A stretch of DNA of 42,332 bases from the NCBI GenBank assembly GCA_027485915.1, contig JAIXQA010000016.1, positions 1-42,332 of the forward strand, written 5' to 3'. Each line of letters starts with the position of its first letter. Within the stretch, counting starts at the first letter, position 1. Of the stretch, positions 8,007 to 17,212 are shown piece by piece. A program made the translations under genes and the position numbers. The notes under the pieces were generated by a model. That model did not search any database. It was not told the DNA's origin and saw only the letters and a program-made list of their open reading frames with translations. Origin of the DNA: Alphaproteobacteria bacterium (GTDB taxonomy: Bacteria; Pseudomonadota; Alphaproteobacteria; Caulobacterales; Aquidulcibacteraceae).

Positions 8007-8474
8007 CTAACCCCGATCGCGCAACAAGCGCCCCTGCTCGCGCTTCCATTCCCGCTCTTTGGTTGAATCGCGCTTATCGTGATCCTTTTTGCCCTTGGCG
8101 AGAGCGAGTTCTAGCTTCACCATACCCCGCTCGTTGAAATAAAGCTTTAGAGGCACAACCGTGCGCCCTTCGCGGTCAACCGCAGCAAACAATTTGTTGA
8201 TCTCACGCTCGCGCAAGAGCAATTTCCGTTTGCGTCTTGGCTCATGATTGAAGCGGGACGCAGGGCCATATTCGGGCACATAGGAATTGATGAGCCAGAC
8301 CTCGCCATGCTCGGGGCTTGCATAGCTCTCGGCAATATTGGCCCGACCAAGCCGTAAGCTTTTGACCTCAGTCCCAGTTAAAACCAGTCCTGCCTCGTAG
8401 GTATCCTCAATATAATAGTCAAAGCGCGCACGCTTGTTTTCAGCGATCAGCTTGCGGGGTTGTTCTGGGCGCAT
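8007..8474 (-). CDS. smpB: SsrA-binding protein SmpB
   Basis: The 155-residue length is normal. SmpB binds tmRNA and takes it to stalled ribosomes for trans-translation. Signatures are [30 protein letters not shown] at the N-terminus, the [11 protein letters not shown] segment, and the basic C-terminal tail [21 protein letters not shown] that enters the mRNA channel. It lies three bases downstream of dapA and four bases upstream of the VTT-domain gene. The dapA-smpB adjacency is familiar in Alphaproteobacteria. No tmRNA gene was found in the window. Confidence 0.97.
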   Translation of the reverse strand: MRPEQPRKLIAENKRARFDYYIEDTYEAGLVLTGTEVKSLRLGRANIAESYASPEHGEVWLINSYVPEYGPASRFNHEPRRKRKLLLREREINKLFAAVDREGRTVVPLKLYFNERGMVKLELALAKGKKDHDKRDSTKEREWKREQGRLLRDRG

Positions 8475-8477
8475 GGC

Positions 8478-9365
8478 CTAATTGCCTCGCAACGCCCCGG
8501 CTGCAATCATTGCCGTTTGTACTGCAACCCGTGTTGCAGGAATGGGGGGCACCAGAGGCAGACGCAAATCTTCTGCACACAGGCCCAAGGTCGCCATCGC
8601 AAATTTTGCCGGGCCAGGATTTGGCTCTAGGAATAGAGCACGTTGCAATGGGTCTAGCTTTTGATTCAGAGCGCGCGCTTCGGCTAATTGACCGGAGGCT
8701 AAAAGGGCCTGCAATTGCGCACATTCTTTTGGCATAATGTTGGACAAGACAGACACACAGCCCACCGCGCCATAGGCCGCAAAGCCTAGGGCCAAATTGT
8801 CATCACCAGCAAAAATGGAAAACGGCTTGCTAATACGAGCCAAATGCAGTGCCGTACGCGACGGATCACCAGCACTATCCTTCAAAGCCACCACATTCGG
8901 ATGCTTCGCGACTTCGGCCATCGTATCGGGCAAAATATCCACATTGGTCCGCCCAGGGATGTTGTAAACCATAATTGGTAAATCGACGGCATTACCCAGG
9001 GCATTGAAGTGGGCGATCAATCCCGCTTGGCTTGGCTTGTTGTAATAGGGTGCAACGATCAATGCCCCGTCCGCTCCCGCCTTTTTGGCGACCTGCATAT
9101 GACGGATCGCCGCTTGTGTGTCATTCGAGCCGCAGCCCGCCAAAACTGGCACCCGACGGTTGGCGGCTTCAATCGCCAAGTCAAACAAATGCCAATGCTC
9201 AGCATCGTCCACAGTTGCACTTTCCCCCGTCGTGCCGACAGGAATGATTCCGTGGACCCCATTTTCAATTTGGCGCTCGATCAAGGCCTGAAAAGACGCA
9301 TCATCGACTTTGCCATCTTTGAAGGGCGTGATCAGAGCGGTGTAAACGCCTTTAAAAACCGTCAT
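8478..9365 (-). CDS. dapA: 4-hydroxy-tetrahydrodipicolinate synthase
   Basis: From the ATG at 9365 the protein is 295 residues beginning MTVFKGVYTALITPF, the standard DapA start; the in-frame extension to 9467 is not conserved-looking. The enzyme condenses pyruvate with aspartate semialdehyde in the lysine and meso-diaminopimelate pathway. Visible motifs are GTTGESATVDDAEH (substrate-binding Thr-Thr), the YNIPGRTNVDI segment with the active-site Tyr, and VALKDSAGD with the Schiff-base Lys. It begins the dapA-smpB-VTT unit and is divergent from the lytic transglycosylase, across a 280-bp gap in which I see no clear promoter. Confidence 0.96.
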   Translation of the reverse strand: MTVFKGVYTALITPFKDGKVDDASFQALIERQIENGVHGIIPVGTTGESATVDDAEHWHLFDLAIEAANRRVPVLAGCGSNDTQAAIRHMQVAKKAGADGALIVAPYYNKPSQAGLIAHFNALGNAVDLPIMVYNIPGRTNVDILPDTMAEVAKHPNVVALKDSAGDPSRTALHLARISKPFSIFAGDDNLALGFAAYGAVGCVSVLSNIMPKECAQLQALLASGQLAEARALNQKLDPLQRALFLEPNPGPAKFAMATLGLCAEDLRLPLVPPIPATRVAVQTAMIAAGALRGN

Positions 9366-9645
9366 GGGTCGAATGGGCCTAGCTGAAACGTGAGTGGGTC
9401 GTGAATGCCCTTCTCGACCGCAATTCATATGGATGCAAGACCCAAGGGCAGGCCAAATGGCGTGCATATGCCTGTGCTTGCCCTGATTTTTTCACACAAC
9501 CGACTAGGTTCGACGAGATTTGATCGCTAGAGACAACGTGTGATTCCCACGATCAATCCTTTCTGTTCCCTCTAATCGGTCAACTGGCCGCAATGTGAAG
9601 ACAGCCCTCCCCCACTTATGCGCTGATCTTCGCTGGAGTTTTTGA

Positions 9646-11934
9646 ATGTCCGTGTTTGACACGCGTAAAGCCGCATTCGTCCTTTTCTTGTCCGGCCTCA
9701 TGACCTCAACTGCGCCGTCTACTGCGGCAGCGTTTGCACAAGATGCTTCTGCGCCCGCGCCCGTTCAGGTGCCCACGCCAGTGCCGGTACCAGCGCCGGT
9801 ACCAGTGCCGGTACCGGTACCAACTTCCGTCCCCGTCGATTTCACGGTTGCACCGGTGCCAACAACTCCCGTTGAAATCCTGCGGACGGCCCTGCGCGCC
9901 GCAGAGCGCGGAGACTGGAGCTATGTGCGTGCCACGATAGCGACCACCAGTGATGCCCGTATTCGCAACTTCCTCTTGTGGCGTTTGGCGACAGCTGAGT
10001 CGAACCCAGCCAGCTTTGATGAATTGCGCCAAGCGCTCGACCAATTGCCATTTTACCCAAGCCGACAGACGATCCGCGTCCGCGCTGAGCAGCGCCTTGC
10101 GCTGACTAGCCTTCCCCCGCAAGCCAAGCGTGCCTTTTTGGAACGCAAGGAACAAGGCCTAGACAATGCCGGCCCGATCTCGGGTGAAGGCAAGCTGGAA
10201 CTCGCTGCAGCTTTGTTTGCCTTAGGCGAACGCGAACAAGCTAAACGCTTTTTGGCTGATGGCTGGCGCAATCACCGGTTTGATAGCGCAAGCCAAGCAA
10301 ACTACCTCGCCCGCTTTGGCAATGAATTGACCACCGAAGACCATGATGCCCGCGTTGATTTTCTCTTGTGGACGGACCGCATTACCCAGTCCAGACCGTT
10401 GTGGCCCTTGATGAGTGAAACTGGCCGCCTCAATGCTCAGCGTCGCGTCGGCATAGAGGCTGGAGACACCGTCACGTTGACTGGCGTCAGTCTCGATGAT
10501 CGCGGCATTCAATATCAGCGCGTCCGAAATCTGCGCCAAGCTGGTCGCCGCGCCGAAGCCCTTTCGCTGCTTACCCAAATCGACTCTCGTGGTCTACCTG
10601 AGCCCGGTCAGGATTTGATCTGGACAGAACGGCGTAATCTTTTGAACGAAGCCATTGTCACCCGCGATTGGCAATCGGCTTATCGGATCGCATCAACCCA
10701 TGGCTACCAACGCGGCGAGCGTTTCGCAGACGGCGAATTTGTATCTGGTTGGGTAGCATTAAGGTTTTTGAACCAACCCACCATCGCGCGCGAGCATTTC
10801 ATGCGGCTAGAGAGTGGCGTACGCACGCCTGTCTCCCGCGCCCGTGCCGCCTATTGGCTAGGTCGGACCGCGGAGGTCCTGAACGAAACAGATGTCGCGC
10901 TGACCTATTATCGTGCGGCCGCTGCTTTCCCAACGGTCTATTATGGGCAATTAGCCGCAATAGAAGTCGCTGAATCGATGGGCCAAATTGCGCAGTTAAC
11001 GTTGCCACCTGAAAAGAAGGCAACCCAAGAAGACCGCGACCGTTTGAACGGCCGGGCTATGATGGCCATCATCAATCTGTTGTCGGACGCGGGTGAAAAC
11101 CAATTCTTCAGACAATTCGCCCTTGCCCTAGATGACGAACTAGATACCGAGGGCGAGCATCAAGCTTTGTCTGAATATGCGCGGGCCAAGGATGAACCTG
11201 CACTTGCCGTCCGGGTTGCAAAAGCTGGGCTTAATCGCGGCATCCTAGCCACAGAAGCGGCCTATCCCTTGATGCCGATCCCACGTATTGTCGGTTATGG
11301 CCAGATAGAAGACGCATATACTTTAGCCATCACCCGGCAGGAGAGTGAATTCAACACCCGCGCCGTATCTTCGGCCAATGCCCGTGGATTGATGCAATTT
11401 CTGCCAGCAACTGCTGCCAGCCAAGCCCGACGCATGGGCTTGGAACACGACACAAGTTGGCTGATCAGTCGGCCGACCCATAATGTTACCTTGGGCTCTG
11501 CGCACTTGTTCGATCTCGTGAATAACTTCTACGGCTCCTACGTGATGGCCGCTGCGGCTTATAATGCGGGTCCAGGACGCCCACGCCAATGGGTGCAGAC
11601 CTATGGCGAATTCCGCGAGACCGACCTTGAGACCGCCATTGATTGGGTGGAGAAAATCCCCTTCTCTGAAACCCGCAATTATGTGCAACGGGTGATGGAG
11701 AATATCCAAGTCTATCGTGCCCGCCTCAATGGCGGCTCTGCCCCCATTGGCATTGCCGATGACTTACGGCGCGGCAAGCGTCCACCGCCGATCTTTAATG
11801 TGACGATCGCGCCAGGGGCCAATCAACCCGGTGGACCGCCGCCAGAAGCCAGCCCACAGATACCAATCGAGACACCAGCGGAAACCACAGCCGGTTCAAC
11901 CAGCACTGGGCCCGAACCAAAGCCTATTCCTTAA
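9646..11934 (+). CDS. slt: Soluble lytic murein transglycosylase (SLT family)
   Basis: The 762-residue protein starts with a signal peptide ending near AFA/QDA (residues 1-31). A Pro-Val linker follows at about residues 38-65. Residues 75-540 are Ala/Arg-rich helices forming the superhelical U and L regions. The SLT catalytic domain is at about 555-690, with the active-site Glu566 in TRQESEF, then ARGLMQFLPATA and AAAYNAGPGRP. The C-terminal 70 residues are Pro-rich and disordered. It cleaves peptidoglycan glycan strands to 1,6-anhydro products in the periplasm. GGAG lies 9 bases before the ATG. Confidence 0.95.
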   Translation: MSVFDTRKAAFVLFLSGLMTSTAPSTAAAFAQDASAPAPVQVPTPVPVPAPVPVPVPVPTSVPVDFTVAPVPTTPVEILRTALRAAERGDWSYVRATIATTSDARIRNFLLWRLATAESNPASFDELRQALDQLPFYPSRQTIRVRAEQRLALTSLPPQAKRAFLERKEQGLDNAGPISGEGKLELAAALFALGEREQAKRFLADGWRNHRFDSASQANYLARFGNELTTEDHDARVDFLLWTDRITQSRPLWPLMSETGRLNAQRRVGIEAGDTVTLTGVSLDDRGIQYQRVRNLRQAGRRAEALSLLTQIDSRGLPEPGQDLIWTERRNLLNEAIVTRDWQSAYRIASTHGYQRGERFADGEFVSGWVALRFLNQPTIAREHFMRLESGVRTPVSRARAAYWLGRTAEVLNETDVALTYYRAAAAFPTVYYGQLAAIEVAESMGQIAQLTLPPEKKATQEDRDRLNGRAMMAIINLLSDAGENQFFRQFALALDDELDTEGEHQALSEYARAKDEPALAVRVAKAGLNRGILATEAAYPLMPIPRIVGYGQIEDAYTLAITRQESEFNTRAVSSANARGLMQFLPATAASQARRMGLEHDTSWLISRPTHNVTLGSAHLFDLVNNFYGSYVMAAAAYNAGPGRPRQWVQTYGEFRETDLETAIDWVEKIPFSETRNYVQRVMENIQVYRARLNGGSAPIGIADDLRRGKRPPPIFNVTIAPGANQPGGPPPEASPQIPIETPAETTAGSTSTGPEPKPIP
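9781..9822 (+). repeat. 12-bp tandem repeat encoding Val-Pro units
   Basis: Three and a half copies of G(T/C)GCCGGTACCA/G are arranged head to tail and keep the reading frame. They encode the Pro-Val linker just after the transglycosylase signal peptide. Units lie at 9781, 9793, 9805 and a half unit at 9817. The near identity at DNA level suggests recent expansion by slippage. Confidence 0.8.
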
Positions 11935-11939
11935 AAAAT

Positions 11940-12998
11940 TCAGGCGGTTTGGCGATATCGGATCACACCATCCTCGTCGATGTGCCTCACTGCACGCTTC
12001 CGGGCAATCAGGCAATTGAGATGGGCAATTGCCTCTCCCGTTGCCATGCCCAAAACTTCGCTACCAATCGGGCGCTTAAACAATGGCGAAAAGCAATCAA
12101 TCACCCGGCGAGGCGTTGCGAGCCAATCTGCCAGCCGTGCTAGCGCCGTCTCATGATTGTCGATCAAATCGTCTAAGCGCTTATGGAGGCCATAGAAGGG
12201 CTCGTTATGGGCAGGTAGCACCAAGACGTCATCGGCGATGACATCCTTGAGTTTACGACATGAATTGATCCAATCTGTCATCGGATCACCATTGGGCTCT
12301 GTTGGGAAGACGGAAACATTGGACGAAATGCGCGGCAAAACTTGGTCGCCCGAAATTAGGACTTTCAGGTCGGGCTGATAGAGACACACATGCTCTGGCG
12401 AATGACCGCACCCAGTCACGACATGCCAAGCTCGGCCGCCAATCTCAATGCGGTCTCCATCGGCCATGCGCTCATAGGAGTCAGGCAGACGCGATACCGC
12501 CTTGCCAAAGCCTCCAAAGCGGATGCGATAGGTATCTAGCGCATCTTCATCCCAACCCGCAGCGCGATAAAACCGCACACCATCTTCGGGCGCTTCTCGT
12601 CCCGTGTCGGCCACTAAAGTGCGACAGGTGAGATATTCTAGGCGCGAGATCCACAAATTGGCGCCGAATTTACGCGTAATCCAACCGGCCAGACCGATAT
12701 GGTCGGGATGCATATGGGTAATCATGACACGTTTGACGGGCAAGCCCTCTAGCGCGGTTTCAAAAATCGTGCGCCAGTGTAAACGGCTTTCCTCGGTCGC
12801 CACCCCCGTATCAACAATGACCCAGCCATCACCGTCTCGCAATAACCATAAATTGATCCATTTCAGTGCGAACGGCAGCGGCATTCGGACCCAATAGACC
12901 CCTTCCGCCACCTCTTTTACTGTGCCAACTTCTGGCGGCTCACCGCAAGGATAGGTCAGGCCATTGGCAGAAGTAAGTTCAAGACCATCCATCGACAT
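11940..12998 (-). CDS. MBL-fold metallo-hydrolase
   Basis: The 352-residue protein has the metallo-beta-lactamase signature THMHPDH at residues 94-100 (His95, His97, Asp99, His100). A later ligand His lies in VVTGCGHSPEHV, an Asp in LISGDQVLP and a final His in LPAHNEPF, giving a complete di-metal site. The C-terminal 90 residues are helical with a possible winged-helix-like element, as in the larger MBL proteins related to LACTB2. The substrate is unknown; thioesters, lactones or RNA are all possible. It is convergent with slt, five bases apart. Confidence 0.9.
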   Translation of the reverse strand: MSMDGLELTSANGLTYPCGEPPEVGTVKEVAEGVYWVRMPLPFALKWINLWLLRDGDGWVIVDTGVATEESRLHWRTIFETALEGLPVKRVMITHMHPDHIGLAGWITRKFGANLWISRLEYLTCRTLVADTGREAPEDGVRFYRAAGWDEDALDTYRIRFGGFGKAVSRLPDSYERMADGDRIEIGGRAWHVVTGCGHSPEHVCLYQPDLKVLISGDQVLPRISSNVSVFPTEPNGDPMTDWINSCRKLKDVIADDVLVLPAHNEPFYGLHKRLDDLIDNHETALARLADWLATPRRVIDCFSPLFKRPIGSEVLGMATGEAIAHLNCLIARKRAVRHIDEDGVIRYRQTA

Positions 12999-13093
12999 GA
13001 AATAATTCCTTGCGGGCGTGACTTGCCCCTAACAAATAGGCTAGCCGCATGCGGGCTCCCGATGCAAGACCGGCACCGCCTCAGCAGCTTGCA

Positions 13094-13110
13094 CTGTAAT
13101 AACATAACAT
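13094..13110 (-). promoter_or_regulatory. Candidate Zur-type operator upstream of znuCBA
   Basis: Read on the reverse strand the site is ATGTTAT, GTT, ATTACAG. Its half sites match the alphaproteobacterial Zur pattern (ATGTTAT-N3-ATAACAT) at 12 of 14 positions. It sits about 105 bases upstream of znuC, where a promoter would be expected. Zinc-dependent repression is inferred; no zur gene is in the window. Confidence 0.5.
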
Positions 13111-13216
13111 TAACGCTTCGCTTTTGTTGCTTTTAAGAGTAAGGGCAGAATGTGAATTCGGCCCTTCCACCAATCGGCCATATCTCACTCAAGAGCAGTC
13201 GGCAGGAATTAGCGTT

Positions 13217-13930
13217 ATGAGCTTGATTTTAAATGATCTTGCAATTGGATACCCAGCTAATCTCGTCATGGCGGGCATTGGGGGCACGATCCCAGACGGC
13301 AGTGCGGTGGCCTTGATCGGTCAAAATGGTGCCGGTAAATCTACACTCTTGCGGACCCTGGCTGGTGAGCAAAGCCCTGTAAACGGCGCGTACTTTTGGG
13401 ATGCTTCGGTTAAGCGTCATCGGAGCATTGCCTGGCTGCCCCAAAGCCCGAGCCTCCGGCCCGATGCGCCCTTGACGGTACGCAATTTGGCGGCAATGGG
13501 CCTGTGGGCGCGCCTAGGATTATTCGGTAAACCATGCCGACATGATCAAGACCGAATCGACCAAGCCCTTGACATTGTTGGCTTGAGCGATCTTGAGAAC
13601 CGACAAGTCAGCACCTTGTCGGGTGGCCAATTACAGCGCGCCTTGTTTGCCCGTTTAACCGTGCAAGACTGCGGTCTGATTTTGCTGGACGAACCTTTTT
13701 CAGCGGTCGACGCAGCCTCGCAAGCGAAGCTTTTGGAAGTAATACAGCATTGGGTTGGCGAAGGTCGCACAGTGATTGCGGCAATCCATGATCTCGATTG
13801 CGCGCGCCATTTCCCATTGTGGTGGGAGCTTTCGAAATTTGGGGCAATCCTTCGCCGTTGTGACGACAAGGCCTTAAGCAGCCTTACTCAGCCGCATCGC
13901 GCGCTTAGCGGAGTGGCGCAGTCATCATAA
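13217..13930 (+). CDS. znuC: Zinc (metal) ABC transporter ATP-binding protein
   Basis: From ATG 13217, with AGGA ten bases upstream, the protein is 237 residues. It has Walker A GQNGAGKST, a Q-loop in WLPQSPS, signature LSGGQLQRALFARL, Walker B CGLILLDEPFSA, and switch His in AAIHD. It would power import through the ZnuB-type permease next door. An in-frame extension upstream to 13124 covers the leader and is rejected. Metal specificity (zinc rather than manganese) is inferred from the ZnuA-like partner and the candidate Zur site. Confidence 0.92.
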   Translation: MSLILNDLAIGYPANLVMAGIGGTIPDGSAVALIGQNGAGKSTLLRTLAGEQSPVNGAYFWDASVKRHRSIAWLPQSPSLRPDAPLTVRNLAAMGLWARLGLFGKPCRHDQDRIDQALDIVGLSDLENRQVSTLSGGQLQRALFARLTVQDCGLILLDEPFSAVDAASQAKLLEVIQHWVGEGRTVIAAIHDLDCARHFPLWWELSKFGAILRRCDDKALSSLTQPHRALSGVAQSS

Positions 13931-13940
13931 AGGTGTTGGC

Positions 13941-14822
13941 GTGATTGGGGTGCTTTCTCCCTTTTTTGACTATGAGTTTATGGCACGTGCTGCCATGGGC
14001 GGTGTCGCGCTTGCTTTGGCCGGAGCGCCCTTGGGCATCTTCCTTGTGATGCGCCGGATGAGCCTTGTAGGCGATGCGGTGGGCCACGCCGTCCTGCCAG
14101 GTGCTGCTGCGGCGGCGCTGATGAGCGGTGGCAGTACGCTCATTACGACGATAGGCGCAGCCTTGACGGGCACAATGGTCTTTATGACGGCGGGACCGGC
14201 CAGTCGCGCGCTTCGCCTGCCCGAGGATGCGGGCTTTGCCGTCTTTTACCTTGCAGCCTTGGCGATTGGCGTGATGCTCGCCAGCATGGGCGGTGGTGTG
14301 ATTGACCTCGATAAGCTCTTGTTTGGCGCGGCGCTCGCCATCGACAATACAGCACTAACCCTGGCTTGTATCGCAGCAATTGTTACGGCGATTGGCATGA
14401 CCTTGGTCTATCGCCCTCTCCTAATCGATACGCTTGACCCGAAATTTATGCGCGCCTCTGGGGGCGCGAAGTGGGCAGGCCCTGTTGCCCAATCGGTTTT
14501 CTTTGGCCTTCTGGCCTTAACGACCGTGGCATCGTTTCACGCCCTTGGTGCCTTGATGAGTATTGGGCTCACAATCTTGCCTGCCATTGCCGCCCGCTTC
14601 TGGGCCAAGAGCGTGCCTTTGATGATTGTCAGTGCCGCAGGCCTTGGCATTCTCGGTGTCCTTGCTGGTCTCTTGGTGTCCTTTCACCTTGCTGCACCAG
14701 TGGGCGCTGCCATTGTATCCTGCTTGGTTGGGCTGGTTTTGGCTTCGAGCCTTGTTGGGCCCAATCAATCCCTGTTGAGCCGCAACCTCGGAAAAGCTTC
14801 TCTTGCTCCTCGCGCGTCGTAA
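13941..14822 (+). CDS. znuB: Zinc (metal) ABC transporter permease
   Basis: The 293-residue integral membrane protein belongs to the ABC-3 (ZnuB/MntB) permease family. It has eight or nine hydrophobic segments, and the cytoplasmic coupling segment VMRRMSLVGDAVGHAVLPGAA is the family hallmark. The conserved LGALMSIGLTILPAIAARFWA motif lies in the C-terminal half. It starts ten bases after znuC and overlaps the start of znuA by 20 bases, so the three are one operon. Confidence 0.92.
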   Translation: MIGVLSPFFDYEFMARAAMGGVALALAGAPLGIFLVMRRMSLVGDAVGHAVLPGAAAAALMSGGSTLITTIGAALTGTMVFMTAGPASRALRLPEDAGFAVFYLAALAIGVMLASMGGGVIDLDKLLFGAALAIDNTALTLACIAAIVTAIGMTLVYRPLLIDTLDPKFMRASGGAKWAGPVAQSVFFGLLALTTVASFHALGALMSIGLTILPAIAARFWAKSVPLMIVSAAGLGILGVLAGLLVSFHLAAPVGAAIVSCLVGLVLASSLVGPNQSLLSRNLGKASLAPRAS

Positions 14823-15705
14823 TTTTTTGGCTCTCACCGTAGGTGGGTTGTTTGCGGCTGCCTGCAAGCCCGCGCCTAATCCTGTGCCGACGAATTCGAA
14901 GCCCAAGGTATTGGCCACAATATCGATCTTGGCCGATGTGGCAGAACGGCTCGGTGCGCCAGACCTTGAGATCGTTTCGTTGATTGGGCCTGACCAAACC
15001 GCCCATCACCGCGACCCGACTCCGCGCGAGTTAACAGGCTTTAACGATATCAGCTTACTTCTCCATGTTGGCTTTAAGCTGGAGGGTTGGATTGACCGTT
15101 TGCCGGAAAGCACAGGCTACCGAGGGCCGATTATCCAAGCTTCTGAAGGTATCGACCCAATCCTGGTTGAGGGGCGCATCCCTGACCCGCATACTTGGCA
15201 GAGCTTTGTTGGTCTGCGCAGCTATGCCGAGACGATTGTCAAAGTCTATGTCAAACTTTGGCCCAATCTTGCGACACGCTTTAAGGCCCGGCTAGTGACC
15301 TATCTGGCAGAGCTTGAAGCCGCGGAACAAGCCGCTGTTGCTCGACTCGCCCAAGTCCGCCAGGGCAGGCGCCTGATCATCGTGCCCCATAATTCGTTCC
15401 GCTATTTGGGCCGGGAGTTCGGGTTAGAATTTCGCGGCATCTCGGCCTTATCAACGGGCGCCCAGCCTTCTGCCCAAGCGCTCGCGATTTTGCTCGACGA
15501 GATTAAATCGGCCGATGCTGCGGCCTGCTTTATTGAAGCCGAGGCCGACAAGCGCCTGATGGAACAAATTGCACGCGAGAGTGGGGCGAAGCTAGGCGGG
15601 AAGCTCTATACAGACTCGCTGTCAAAGCCCGATGGCCCAGCTGGAACTAGCATCAAAATGCTCGCCTATAATTTAGCAACGATTGCTGAGGCCCTTGCGA
15701 CTTAG
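14803..15705 (+). CDS. znuA: Zinc ABC transporter substrate-binding lipoprotein
   Basis: The 300-residue ZnuA-like protein starts at TTG, inside the end of znuB, with GGAAAAG upstream. Its signal carries both a twin-arginine motif (RRNFL, residues 5-9) and a lipobox ending in Cys21 (AAAC), so it is probably a Tat-exported lipoprotein. Metal-ligand regions of the cluster A-I family appear: TAHHRDPTP, DPHTWQSF, VPHNSFRYLGREFGLEF and FIEAEADKRLMEQIARESG. The flexible His-rich loop of many ZnuA proteins is absent. It is convergent with cysE, three bases apart. Confidence 0.88.
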   Translation: MLLARRNFLALTVGGLFAAACKPAPNPVPTNSKPKVLATISILADVAERLGAPDLEIVSLIGPDQTAHHRDPTPRELTGFNDISLLLHVGFKLEGWIDRLPESTGYRGPIIQASEGIDPILVEGRIPDPHTWQSFVGLRSYAETIVKVYVKLWPNLATRFKARLVTYLAELEAAEQAAVARLAQVRQGRRLIIVPHNSFRYLGREFGLEFRGISALSTGAQPSAQALAILLDEIKSADAAACFIEAEADKRLMEQIARESGAKLGGKLYTDSLSKPDGPAGTSIKMLAYNLATIAEALAT

Positions 15706-15708
15706 CGC

Positions 15709-16548
15709 TTAAAGCCCGGGATCAAAGGTCGCCACGTCAAAAACTTGATCCATGCTTTCGGCTGGGTTCTCACAACAAGGCCCGCCGACTGGTCGGGCTG
15801 GGATACCTGCCACGGTACAGCCGGCGACAACCTCATGTAAAACAACCGAGCCCGACGCGATGCGCGCACCCTCACCGACTTTGATATTGCCCAATATCTT
15901 GGCCCCTGCCCCGATCAATACGCCGGCACCAATCTTTGGATGGCGATCACCGCCTTCCTTTCCGGTGCCGCCTAAAGTCACATTGTGCAGCATGGATACG
16001 TTGTCGCCGACAACAGCCGTTTCGCCGATCACGATGCCGGTAGCATGGTCCATGAAAATGCCTTCCCCTAAGCGCGCCGCGGGGTGAATATCAACTTGGA
16101 ACAATTCGGCCACCCGGCTTTGCAGGTGAAACGCCATCATCTCCCGGCCCGTGGTCCACAAATGATGCGCAACACGGTGAGCCTGCAAGGCGGCAAAGCC
16201 TTTATAGTACAAGAAGGGCTGCACATAAGTACGGCAAGCCGGGTCACGCAGTTTGATGACGCGGACATCTGCCTGCGCGCTTCGAACAATGCCGGGATCT
16301 TCCTTGAATGCTTGGACGCAGACTTCGCGCATCTGCAGCGCATTCATGTCGGCTCCGCCCAGTTTCTGGGCCAAGAGATACGCTAGGGCGTCATCGAAGC
16401 TGGTGTGGTTGAGAATGGTAGCATTCAGGAGACTAGCCAAGAGCGGCTCTTCAGCTGCTGCTGTCGCCGCTTCAATACGCAAATGGGTCCAAACGCTGGT
16501 CAAACCAGCAGCCATGCCGCCAACGAGTTCTAAGCTTGCACCTGCCAT
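15709..16548 (-). CDS. cysE: Serine O-acetyltransferase
   Basis: The 279-residue protein makes O-acetylserine from serine and acetyl-CoA, the first step of cysteine synthesis. The N-terminal half is helical. The C-terminal half is a left-handed beta helix with hexapeptide repeats. The catalytic His is in FMDHATGIVIGETAVVGD, followed by MLHNVTLGGTGKEGGDRHPKIGAGVLIGAG. The tail (PCCENPAESMDQVFD) is the region that in CysE docks into CysK and binds cysteine for feedback inhibition, although it lacks the usual terminal Ile. It lies two bases downstream of the NUDIX gene and is probably co-transcribed with it. Confidence 0.95.
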   Translation of the reverse strand: MAGASLELVGGMAAGLTSVWTHLRIEAATAAAEEPLLASLLNATILNHTSFDDALAYLLAQKLGGADMNALQMREVCVQAFKEDPGIVRSAQADVRVIKLRDPACRTYVQPFLYYKGFAALQAHRVAHHLWTTGREMMAFHLQSRVAELFQVDIHPAARLGEGIFMDHATGIVIGETAVVGDNVSMLHNVTLGGTGKEGGDRHPKIGAGVLIGAGAKILGNIKVGEGARIASGSVVLHEVVAGCTVAGIPARPVGGPCCENPAESMDQVFDVATFDPGL

Positions 16549-16550
16549 TT

Positions 16551-17150
16551 TCAGTCTCCGTCTGGATGGGCCAACATCATCTTGGTCAGCGCAGCTGGCA
16601 ATTGGTTTGTTTGTGCTAAATGGTACGTGCGATAGACGGTTGCAACCGTCAATGCATCACGAATTTTGCCTGCTTCCACTTCAGCCAATAACTCGGTGAA
16701 ATGCATCTGCCTTAATGTTAGCACTTCAGTTCCTTCAGGTGCCAATTTCCCACCTGACAATCCATACGCCAGAAAACAGATGGCGGTTTCATCGCTGACT
16801 GAATTCGACAAATCCATGTCTAGTACTTTGATAAGTGTAGATGCACGAATTCCTGCCTCTTCTTCTAATTCTCGAAGGGCACCAGCCTCAACATCCTCAT
16901 CATATGGAACCCCCCCTTCGGGCATTTCCCACGACCAAGCTTCCACTGGCCGACGGTATTGGCCAACCATCCATACATAACCTGTGTCGTCAATCGGAAG
17001 CACGCCGACAGCGCGATTGATAAAGCGCACGATACCATAGATCCCGGGCTTTCCGTCGGGGCGCAGCACGTCTTGATGTTCGACCTTAATCCAAGGGTTC
17101 TCGTAGGCGATGTGGGAAGCGAGAGTCTGGAAGGGATCGGTTTCAGACAT
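16551..17150 (-). CDS. NUDIX hydrolase, ADP-ribose pyrophosphatase-like
   Basis: The 199-residue protein has a complete NUDIX box at about residues 80-102: Gly-Gly, Glu after five residues, then ALRELEEEAGI with the metal-binding glutamates. The preceding WSWEMPEGG and the start FQTLASHIAYENPWIKV resemble ADP-ribose/ADP-sugar pyrophosphatases. The substrate cannot be fixed. It heads a two-gene unit with cysE. Confidence 0.9.
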   Translation of the reverse strand: MSETDPFQTLASHIAYENPWIKVEHQDVLRPDGKPGIYGIVRFINRAVGVLPIDDTGYVWMVGQYRRPVEAWSWEMPEGGVPYDEDVEAGALRELEEEAGIRASTLIKVLDMDLSNSVSDETAICFLAYGLSGGKLAPEGTEVLTLRQMHFTELLAEVEAGKIRDALTVATVYRTYHLAQTNQLPAALTKMMLAHPDGD

Positions 17151-17212
17151 AGAGCAGAAAAACTTTCAAAGGGCGATGCAAACTTGTTGAGTATGGCTTA
17201 TGTCTTCAAACA

